Below, piece after piece: positions 38,050 to 44,989 of a DNA stretch of 64,000 nucleotides. The notes beneath the pieces are model-generated. The model was not told where the DNA came from. It saw only the letters and a program-made list of their open reading frames with translations, and made no database searches. Numbering within the stretch: the first letter of the stretch is position 1; every line of letters starts with the position of its first letter. The stretch comes from an uncultured Bacteroidales bacterium. GTDB taxonomy: Bacteria > Bacteroidota > Bacteroidia > Bacteroidales > Bacteroidaceae. The stretch covers positions 44,892-108,891 of the forward strand of contig CADBQP010000048.1 of assembly GCA_902796835.1 (NCBI GenBank). Reading direction: 5' to 3'. A program made the position numbers and the translations under genes.

Positions 38050-38823
38050 ATGCGCGGCACTCTAACTTTTCTTGGCACGGGCACGAGCACAGGAGTACCT
38101 CTTATTGGATGTCGCTGTGCCACCTGCTGTTCGGTCGACCCGCGCGATAAGCGTCTGCGCACTTCTGCTCTGCTGCAGGCCGAGGGTGGAACTCGCATAC
38201 TTTTTGATTGTGGCCCAGACTTCCGACATCAGATTTTGAACTTCCCATTTGGTCCTATTGATGGCATCTTAGTTACGCATGAGCACTACGATCATGTGGG
38301 AGGCCTCGACGAGTTGCGCCCCTTTTCGGCGTTTGGGAGCGTGAAAGTCTATGCCAATTCCCGCACTGTAGAGGCCATACGGCAGCGCATGCCTTATTGC
38401 TTTGAGCAAAAGGCGAAGCGTGGCATTCCCAAAATAGCTTTGCAAACTGTTTCGGCCGAAGAGCCTTTTCAAGTGGGGGGCATGACAGTGGTGCCTGTCG
38501 AGGTGCTTCACGGCACACTACCCATTTTGGGCTATCGCATCGGTACGTTTGCCTACATCACCGACATGCTATTTATCGAACCTCATGAAAAACTTAAGCT
38601 CAACGGCGTGAAGACATTGGTAGTCAATGGATTAAAAGAATCTCCCCATCCGACTCATCAGACAATATCCGAAGCTGTTGCCTTGTGTGAATCGCTCAAG
38701 GTAGAGCGGGGTTTCATTACGCACCTGTGCCATAATGCTCCGCCTCATGCAGCAGTGCTTGAGCGCATGCCGCCTCACATTATTCCTGCCTACGATGGGT
38801 TGAAAATTACGTTTGACTTCTGA
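38050..38823 (+). CDS. MBL-fold metallo-hydrolase, PhnP-like
   Basis: A 257-residue metallo-beta-lactamase-fold enzyme. FLGTGTSTGVPLIGCRCATC at the N-terminus, with cysteines that may bind a structural zinc, resembles PhnP-type phosphodiesterases. LVTHEHYDHVGG is the HxHxDH metal motif, and ITHLCHNAP supplies a late His. PhnP hydrolyses cyclic phosphoribosyl phosphate, but no phn genes are nearby, so the substrate is open. It ends the murB operon. A long perfect palindrome follows at 38832. Confidence 0.8.
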   Translation: MRGTLTFLGTGTSTGVPLIGCRCATCCSVDPRDKRLRTSALLQAEGGTRILFDCGPDFRHQILNFPFGPIDGILVTHEHYDHVGGLDELRPFSAFGSVKVYANSRTVEAIRQRMPYCFEQKAKRGIPKIALQTVSAEEPFQVGGMTVVPVEVLHGTLPILGYRIGTFAYITDMLFIEPHEKLKLNGVKTLVVNGLKESPHPTHQTISEAVALCESLKVERGFITHLCHNAPPHAAVLERMPPHIIPAYDGLKITFDF

Positions 38824-38830
38824 ATCACGA

Positions 38831-38915
38831 CCTCGGAGATAATTAAAACTGTCGGCTCGATAGTTTTAATTATCTCCGAGCTATTTTAAACTGTCGCCGC
38901 GATAGTTTGAACGCT
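38831..38915. repeat. 21-bp-period array (AAACTGTCGGC type)
   Basis: AAACT cores at 38846 and 38888 are 42 bp (two periods) apart, with inverted cores GATAGTTT between and after them. Units alternate AT-rich AATTAAAACT with GC-rich GTCGGCTCG or GTCGCCGCG. The array lies between convergent genes and contains the perfect palindrome at 38832-38880. The same unit type recurs at 44595. Confidence 0.75.
38832..38880. terminator. Perfect 19-bp palindrome with 11-nt loop
   Basis: The arm 38832-38850 (CTCGGAGATAATTAAAACT) is the exact reverse complement of 38862-38880. It begins 9 bp after the MBL gene stop, so it may end that transcript, though no T run follows. It is built from the 21-bp array units. 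Confidence 0.5.
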
Positions 38916-38962
38916 AGGCTTTTCCCCTTTTTCTCTCCCTTTTCAGTAAGTTTTTATAGTGG

Positions 38963-39003
38963 CGAAAAAAAAGAGGAACTGGTTGTTGAGTCAGTTCCTC
39001 TTT
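38963..39003 (-). terminator. Intrinsic terminator after the DUF4827 gene
   Basis: AAGAGGAACTG (38971-38981) pairs with CAGTTCCTCTT (38992-39002). On the minus strand a long T run follows the stem. Confidence 0.85.
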
Positions 39004-39036
39004 GCGTATTGTTTTTTTGTTTCTAAATCTCGGTTT

Positions 39037-39720
39037 CTAACGGTCGCGCTCAAAACTGATTTCGTAGAAACACGGATAAACGTAGCTGTTTTGGTCGCTC
39101 TGTCCCTGAGTGCTCGGCACTATGAGCCGGACGAGCGCTATGGGAGCATTGGATTGCGACTGCCTGCCGATGCGAATGTAGTGGAGAGGTTGCAGCCAGC
39201 CCGACGGTACGGCGGCTCCGTAGGTGCTATACATAACTCCGGAGGTAAAAGAGCCAGAGAGAGTGCCATAATTGTTGGTCACTGACATTTTGTCAGGGAC
39301 ACTCTCTGCTGAGGTTGTGCGATTAGTGGTTCGAACGGAGTCGGTCGACAAATTATATTCCACATATCTGCAAATTATGCTTGCACGCTCGCCTTCCTTG
39401 ATGACACTGCCTGTTCCCTTGCGTACAATTTGCATGTAAACTCCCGTTCCTGAAAAATAAACGTACTCGTTGCGTGCCACGTCGGTGGAGTCGCCTTGTT
39501 CGTTGAACTTGGTTTCAGAAATGACTTCGATGGGGTCAACTTGAATGTGGAATGCTGCATCGACAGTGTCGCCAATGGTGACGCCATTCTTTATGAAATT
39601 TCTAATGAGCTTTTCCTCTTTCTCGCGCATGTCGGCATAGCTGGTTTCGTCGTTGCATGCTGTTGTGAGCAGCGCCGATATGCAAAGAAGGACTGGCACT
39701 ATAAGCAGGGTTTTCTTCAT
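39037..39720 (-). CDS. DUF4827 lipoprotein (FKBP-like)
   Basis: A 227-residue lipoprotein: MKKTLLIVPVLLCISALLTTAC ends in a lipobox cysteine near residue 22. The rest (YADMREKEEKLIRNFIKNGV, GVYMQIVRKGTG, IKEGERASIICRYVEYNL, VPSGWLQPLHYIRIGRQ, VYPCFYEISF) matches DUF4827 proteins of Bacteroidales, which look like peptidyl-prolyl isomerases of the FKBP type. Function is unproven. A TACTTTTG box lies at 39741-39748 on the minus strand and a terminator at 38963-39003, so it is a single-gene unit. Confidence 0.8.
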   Translation of the reverse strand: MKKTLLIVPVLLCISALLTTACNDETSYADMREKEEKLIRNFIKNGVTIGDTVDAAFHIQVDPIEVISETKFNEQGDSTDVARNEYVYFSGTGVYMQIVRKGTGSVIKEGERASIICRYVEYNLSTDSVRTTNRTTSAESVPDKMSVTNNYGTLSGSFTSGVMYSTYGAAVPSGWLQPLHYIRIGRQSQSNAPIALVRLIVPSTQGQSDQNSYVYPCFYEISFERDR

Positions 39721-39740
39721 GAGTTTTTAAAATAACTGCG

Positions 39741-39748
39741 CAAAAGTA
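39741..39748 (-). promoter_or_regulatory. Putative -7 box TACTTTTG of the DUF4827 gene
   Basis: Read on the minus strand, 20 bp before the ATG at 39720. There is no clear TTTG 19 bp upstream. Confidence 0.45.
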
Positions 39749-39782
39749 CTAATAAAATAAGGAAATGTTCTATTTCTTGGCA

Positions 39783-39848
39783 CAAAAAAATCCTCAGCGT
39801 GGCAAGCTGGAATTGCTAAAGCAATGTTTCTTGCCATGCTGAGGCTTT
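39783..39848 (-). terminator. Intrinsic terminator of the trxA operon
   Basis: CCTCAGCGTGGCAAG (39792-39806) pairs with CTTGCCATGCTGAGG (39830-39844) with one G-U type mismatch. On the minus strand the stem is followed by seven T. Confidence 0.85.
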
Positions 39849-39865
39849 TAAATTTAGGTATGTGC

Positions 39866-40198
39866 CTATTGGGCTGTACTTTCTGCGTAGTCAAGTTCGA
39901 GTTCGGCCACTTCCATCACGTCTTCCGGCTTGAAAGCGCCCATTTTCTCCTTATTGGCTTTTGCAACTACGTATTCGGCCAGAGCCTCGAGGTCTACCAT
40001 TACGTCTTCATCGCTTTGGGTGTCGACATCGAGCACTCCGCTTTCCACATAATACTCTTCGATAACGTCAAGAATGTAGTAGATGTCGTCTTCTGTAAAG
40101 GTGCTCTTTAGCTCCTCGGGCAGGTGTTGCAGAATGTACGCTACGGCTTGTGCGTCATCCTGTGCGTCGAGCATGAGTTCGTTGTCAATGCTTCCCAT
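39866..40198 (-). CDS. Small acidic protein of unknown function
   Basis: A 110-residue, strongly acidic protein (DDIYYILDVIEEYYVESGVL region; many Asp and Glu) with no signal peptide or membrane segment. I do not recognise a named domain. It follows trxA by 36 bp on the same strand and shares its terminator, so the two are probably co-transcribed. Confidence 0.7.
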   Translation of the reverse strand: MGSIDNELMLDAQDDAQAVAYILQHLPEELKSTFTEDDIYYILDVIEEYYVESGVLDVDTQSDEDVMVDLEALAEYVVAKANKEKMGAFKPEDVMEVAELELDYAESTAQ

Positions 40199-40234
40199 GT
40201 TGGATGTGTTTTTATTAAATGTGAATATTAAGGC

Positions 40235-40549
40235 TTAAAGTAGGCCTTCAATCTTTTCTTGGAACGTGCTCTTGGGCGCAGCTCCCACTACTTTGTCGAC
40301 AATCTCGCCATTCTTAATAAAAATGATGGTGGGAATGTTTCGAATGCCAAACTTGGCAGTGAGTTCGTCGTTTTCGTCGACATTGCAGCCGCCGATGATG
40401 ACGCGTCCGTCGTATTCGTCGGCCAATTCGTCGATGACAGGACTAACTTTGCGGCATGGTCCGCACCATGTGGCCCAGAAGTCGATAACTACAGGCTGGC
40501 CGCTATTAACTAACTCGTCGTAATTTTGGTTGGTAATTTCTTTCTTCAT
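40235..40549 (-). CDS. trxA: Thioredoxin
   Basis: A 104-residue classic thioredoxin. The active site is WATWCGPCRKVSP, with the buried Asp in PVVIDFWA and the cis-proline in IRNIPTIIFIKNG. It reduces protein disulfides in the cytoplasm and is recharged by thioredoxin reductase, whose gene is at 15524-16462. The gene lies just downstream of dnaE only in map position: both are on the minus strand and dnaE ends 97 bp away on the far side, so trxA is transcribed first. Confidence 0.95.
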   Translation of the reverse strand: MKKEITNQNYDELVNSGQPVVIDFWATWCGPCRKVSPVIDELADEYDGRVIIGGCNVDENDELTAKFGIRNIPTIIFIKNGEIVDKVVGAAPKSTFQEKIEGLL

Positions 40550-40645
40550 TTTTATTTCTTTAGGAGTTTTATATAGTTACTAATTGTGCATCTTTGTTAG
40601 CCTTATTGCAATTAGCGTGCCAAAGGTGTAAGAAACTGCTCTTGG

Positions 40646-43600
40646 CTAGTTTAGGCTATAGTCAATCTTCTTTGAGGCAAGGTAGTCTGCAAGTTCTTTG
40701 TGAACGGTTATGGAATAGATTGTTGACTTGAGGTTCACCTTGTATTGCCTTTCGGTGTCTATAATACTCATATATATATGGGTTTTTCCATGAGGTTGCC
40801 TTTTCAGGGTCTCAATGAGTTCGCTGACAGTTAGCGCATCTGCGTTCTGGGTGTGAATGCTGATGTTGATTTTCCCAATGTCATCGAGCACGTCGCTGAG
40901 AAATCTCACGTTGTTGAGCACCAGGGCTACATCTTTGGCTCCGCGATACGGCAGCGTGACGGTTCCCTGTATAAAGAGTAGGGCTCCGTTTTTCATAAAT
41001 CCCTGCCATTTAATCCAGTCGTTTCCAAAGAGGGGAATCTCCCCCGATCCGTTGTAATCTTCGAGTTTCACAATACCGTAGGGTTTGCCTCTCTTTGTGG
41101 TTCCTGTGCGAACTTCGGTCACTATTCCGCCGAATGTAACCTGTTGCTCGGCAAGGGTTGAGAGGTTCTCTAACTGTGGGAGGGTGGCATTCGTAAGTTT
41201 TTCGAGCACAACGCTGTATTCGTCGAGCGGGTGTGCCGACGTATATATTCCAATGAGCTCGCGCTCTTTGCTCAGTCGTTCCAAGTCGCTCCACACGCGG
41301 TAGTCTGTATTTGGCGTGGGCTTGGCTATTTCTATCTCTTCAGCGTCGCCGAAGAGCGACATAGTGGATAGTTGTGCATCTTCCTGGAAGCGTATTCCGT
41401 AGCGAATGAGCGCGTCGAGAAAGTCGCCTTGTCCTTCGGACGGAGCAAAGAATTGCTCGCGCCGTATGTCGTTGAAAGCATCAAAGGCGCCTGATAGGAT
41501 TAGGTTTTCGAGCACTTTGCGGTTGCACGAAGTGAAGTTGATTCGCTCAAAGAAGTTGTATGTTGAAGTGAAGAGTCCGTTCTTTTCGCGTTCGTGTATG
41601 ATATCTTCCACGGCATTTGAGCCTACGCCTTTCACTGCTGCCATGCCAAAGCGAATGTTGCCGTCTTTGTTCACAGTGAACTTGAGCAAACTTTCATTCA
41701 CGTCGGGTATGAGTGTCTTGATGCCCATTGTGCGACACTCGTCCATTAGTTTGACAATTTCGCTGTTTTTGTCTCTGTTGCGGCTCATAACTGCTGCCAT
41801 GTACTGGGCGGGGAAGTGTGCCTTGAGATAGGCCGTTTGGAAGGCTACCCACGAATAGCACGTGGCGTGGCTCTTATTGAAGGCGTATTCGGCAAATGCT
41901 TCCCAGTCGCTCCACACTTTTTCGAGCACGGCTTCTTTGTGTCCGTTTTTCTTGCCTCCTTTAATGAACTTTGACTTCATCTGTGCCAGTTTGTCCTTGA
42001 GCTTCTTACCCATGGCTTTGCGCAGTGTGTCGCTTTCGCCGCGTGTGAAGTTGGCAATGCGGCGGCTCAGCAGCATGACTTGCTCTTGGTAGACAGTAAT
42101 GCCGTAGGTGTCTTTCAGATAGTCCTGCATGCATTCCAGGTCGTAGGTGATAGGCTCTTCGCCGTGCTTTCGCTTGATAAAGTCGGGGATGTATTGCATG
42201 GGCCCCGGGCGATAGAGGGCATTCATCGCAATGAGGTCCTCGAAAGTTGAGGGTTGCAGTTCGCGCAGGTACTTTTGCATGCCTGCCGATTCAAACTGGA
42301 ATGTTCCCGTTGTCAGACCGTCGCAGTAGAGTTGATACGTGGCGGGGTCATTAATGTCGATGTTGTCGATATCGACTTTGATACCGAGCGATTCATGAAT
42401 GATGCTTTGTGCTTCGCGAATGATGCTGAGCGTCTTCAGCCCAAGGAAGTCCATCTTGATGAGCCCTGTGTCTTCGATGACTTTGCCTTCGTATTGTGTG
42501 CAGTGTACTCGCTCTTTTGTTTGTTTGTCTTCGGCCACACTGACGGGCACCCAGTCGGAGATGGGGTCGCGACAGATAATGAACCCGCAGGCATGAACTC
42601 CAGTGCCTCGCACATTGCCTTCAAGCATTTTGGCATAGCGAATGGTGTCGCTCAGTAAGGGGTCGGGCGATGCTTCGGCCTCGCGTAGTTCGGGAATGTA
42701 TTTGAGACAGTTGGGGAGATTTATTTTTACGTTTTCGCCTTTGTTGTCTTTAAGGCGGTCGGGAATGAGTTTGCAGAGTCGGTTGCTTTCGTTCAGGGGC
42801 AGTCCCTGCACGCGAGCCACATCTTTGATGGCCATTTTTGCGGCCATGGTGCTATAGGTTATGATGTGTGCCACGTTTTCTTCGCCATATTTTTCGGTAA
42901 CCCATTGCAAGACTCGGGCGCGTCCGTCGTCGTCGAAGTCTACGTCGATATCGGGGAGCGAAATGCGGTCGGGGTTCAAAAAACGTTCGAACAGAAGATC
43001 GTATTTTATGGGGTCTATTTGTGTGATGCCCAAGCAATAGGCCACCACACTGCCTGCTGCCGATCCGCGCCCCGGGCCTACGCTTACGTCGAGCTCATTG
43101 CGTGCTATGTTAATGTAGTCTTGAACGATGAGGAAGTAGCCGGGAAAACCCATTGTCTTCATAATGTGAAGCTCAAAGTTAATGGCGTTTTTCACTTCGT
43201 CGGACAGTGGCTCGCCATAGCGACGTACGGCGCCCTCATAGGCAAGTTTCCCTAAGTAGTCGGCTTCGAGCTTTATGCGGAGTAGCTTTTCGTAGTCGCC
43301 GAGTGCGGCTATTTTTTTCTTTGCCTCGTCTTCGCTCATGATTTCATTGCCGTTCTCATCGCGTGTAAACTCTTCGAAAAGCGCTTGTTCCGTATATCGT
43401 TTGCGATATTCCTCCATGGTCCCGAATTCGGCGGGAATTTCGAAATTGGGCATTATGGGACCGTGGTTAATACTGTAGAACTCTACTTTTCTGCATACTT
43501 CACATGTGTTTTCGAGAGCCTCGGGCTGGTCGGCAAATATGGCATTCATTTCGTTTCTCGACTTAAACCATTCTTGCTTGGTGTATACCATGCGGTTGGG

Positions 43601-44446
43601 GTCGTCGAGGTCGCGTCCTGTTGAAAGGCAGATGAGGCGGTCGTGCGCTTCAGCATTTTCTTCATCCACAAAGTGAACGTCGTTGGTGCAGACGAGTTTA
43701 ACCTGGTACTTTTGGGCAAGTTCTATCAGCTTGAGGTTGGCCACCTGTTGCAGCCCGTAGGTTTCGCGGTTGGCGTGTATGGCCGGGTCGGTGACCTGAT
43801 GGCGCTGCAGTTCAAGATAATAATCGTCGCCAAATAGGTTTTTGAACCATTTGATGCTTTCTTCTGCTCCATTGATGTTGCCGGAGAGAATTTTGGAGGG
43901 CACTTCGCCTGCTATGCATGCGGAGCATACGATGAGACCTTCGTGATAGCGTTCCAGATCGGCGTGGTCGGTTCGCGGGCGCATGTACATGCCTTCGGTC
44001 CAGGCTCGCGAAACGAGTTTGATGAGATTGTGATATCCTTTGGCGTTTTTGGCGAGCACAATGAGGTGCCAACCGCTGCTGTCTTCTTTGTTCTCCTTGA
44101 GTTGCATGCCCCGTCTGGCGCAATACATTTCGCATCCGAAGATTGGCATAAAGTCGCGCTTGCGGCGGGCTTTGGAGAGTATCTCTTCAAGTGCTTTTCG
44201 CTCATCTTCGTCGAGGGAATCGTTTTCAAGGAGTGCCTCGGTTTCTTTTACTTCATCGGCTCCTTTTTTGCGCACCTTTGAGCTGTAGTCGAAAAACTCT
44301 TTGATGCCCATCATGTTGCCGTGGTCGGTAACGGCCATGCCCATCATGCCGTCGGCCACAGCCTTGTCTACGAGTTTGGGAATGGAGGCCTGACCGTCGA
44401 GAATGGAGTATTGTGTGTGTACATGCAGGTGTACGAAATCTATCAT
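40646..44446 (-). CDS. dnaE: DNA polymerase III subunit alpha
   Basis: A 1266-residue replicative polymerase. The N-terminal PHP domain begins FVHLHVHTQYSILDGQ. The palm carries VGPGRGSAAGS and the catalytic aspartates in PDIDVDF near residue 500. The fingers segment YRPGPMQYIPDFI, the tandem HhH region (MAAVKGVGSNAVEDII) and an OB domain (VTFGGIVTEVRTGTTKRGKPYG) complete it. Length and order are normal for DnaE1. The start at 44446 begins exactly with the PHP domain. Confidence 0.96.
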   Translation of the reverse strand: MIDFVHLHVHTQYSILDGQASIPKLVDKAVADGMMGMAVTDHGNMMGIKEFFDYSSKVRKKGADEVKETEALLENDSLDEDERKALEEILSKARRKRDFMPIFGCEMYCARRGMQLKENKEDSSGWHLIVLAKNAKGYHNLIKLVSRAWTEGMYMRPRTDHADLERYHEGLIVCSACIAGEVPSKILSGNINGAEESIKWFKNLFGDDYYLELQRHQVTDPAIHANRETYGLQQVANLKLIELAQKYQVKLVCTNDVHFVDEENAEAHDRLICLSTGRDLDDPNRMVYTKQEWFKSRNEMNAIFADQPEALENTCEVCRKVEFYSINHGPIMPNFEIPAEFGTMEEYRKRYTEQALFEEFTRDENGNEIMSEDEAKKKIAALGDYEKLLRIKLEADYLGKLAYEGAVRRYGEPLSDEVKNAINFELHIMKTMGFPGYFLIVQDYINIARNELDVSVGPGRGSAAGSVVAYCLGITQIDPIKYDLLFERFLNPDRISLPDIDVDFDDDGRARVLQWVTEKYGEENVAHIITYSTMAAKMAIKDVARVQGLPLNESNRLCKLIPDRLKDNKGENVKINLPNCLKYIPELREAEASPDPLLSDTIRYAKMLEGNVRGTGVHACGFIICRDPISDWVPVSVAEDKQTKERVHCTQYEGKVIEDTGLIKMDFLGLKTLSIIREAQSIIHESLGIKVDIDNIDINDPATYQLYCDGLTTGTFQFESAGMQKYLRELQPSTFEDLIAMNALYRPGPMQYIPDFIKRKHGEEPITYDLECMQDYLKDTYGITVYQEQVMLLSRRIANFTRGESDTLRKAMGKKLKDKLAQMKSKFIKGGKKNGHKEAVLEKVWSDWEAFAEYAFNKSHATCYSWVAFQTAYLKAHFPAQYMAAVMSRNRDKNSEIVKLMDECRTMGIKTLIPDVNESLLKFTVNKDGNIRFGMAAVKGVGSNAVEDIIHEREKNGLFTSTYNFFERINFTSCNRKVLENLILSGAFDAFNDIRREQFFAPSEGQGDFLDALIRYGIRFQEDAQLSTMSLFGDAEEIEIAKPTPNTDYRVWSDLERLSKERELIGIYTSAHPLDEYSVVLEKLTNATLPQLENLSTLAEQQVTFGGIVTEVRTGTTKRGKPYGIVKLEDYNGSGEIPLFGNDWIKWQGFMKNGALLFIQGTVTLPYRGAKDVALVLNNVRFLSDVLDDIGKINISIHTQNADALTVSELIETLKRQPHGKTHIYMSIIDTERQYKVNLKSTIYSITVHKELADYLASKKIDYSLN

Positions 44447-44594
44447 GGGAGTGAAATTATGAGGGAGGATGATAATTGTGTTTGCCGAAGCGAAGATAAC
44501 ATAAGTTGGGCATATTGCAAAGCCGCTGTTCGAAAAAGTATGCCGAACTGCATAAGTTTTCTTTTAAATGTCGGCTCGTGCGAAATAAAGTGCG

Positions 44595-44672
44595 GATATA
44601 ATTAAAACTATCGCGGCGATAATTTAAACTGTCCGCCCGACTGTTTGAAATATCTCTGCGATAGTTTTATGA
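44595..44672. repeat. Tandem 21-bp repeat (AAACTATCGCGGCGATA type), 4 units
   Basis: Units follow GATATAATTAAAACTATCGC, GCGATAATTTAAACTGTCCG, CCGACTGTTTGAAATATCTC and GCGATAGTTTTATGACTCTT. The AAACT-type cores at 44605, 44626 and 44647 keep a strict 21-bp period. ACTATCGC and GCGATAGT are inverse. The array lies in the 295-bp gap upstream of dnaE, which otherwise shows no recognisable gene or strong promoter. Confidence 0.8.
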
Positions 44673-44741
44673 CTCTTTGCAGTAAACAAGGAGGTTGGCC
44701 ACACTTTTTGAGAAACTGTGGATTAGGGGTGGCAAGTATGC

Positions 44742-44957
44742 TTACTTCTTGTTTCTGTTGGCTCTTTTTTGTTTTATCTGCGCCTTTTTCTTGGCGGCGC
44801 CCGAGCCATGGGCTCCGGTGACGTAGGCCTTCTTTTTTGCTTTTGTCTTTACTTTTGACGCATTTGGGCTGTCTTTTTTCTTTGATGGCCTGAATACGAT
44901 GCCTGAAGTGATGGCCTGATTGATTTCTTGCTCGTCGGCTGTACGTTTCGTGGTCAT
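44742..44957 (-). CDS. Small lysine-rich protein of unknown function
   Basis: A 71-residue, very basic protein. The second half (KKKDSPNASKVKTKAKKKAY, AAKKKAQIKQKRANRNKK) is rich in Lys, Arg and Gln and likely disordered, suited to nucleic acid or ribosome binding, but no domain is recognised. It starts 32 bp after malQ stops and is on the same strand. Codon use and the clean start and stop support a real gene. Confidence 0.6.
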   Translation of the reverse strand: MTTKRTADEQEINQAITSGIVFRPSKKKDSPNASKVKTKAKKKAYVTGAHGSGAAKKKAQIKQKRANRNKK

Positions 44958-44989
44958 GGTGCTTGAAAGTTTAGTGTGTAGTTCTTCGT

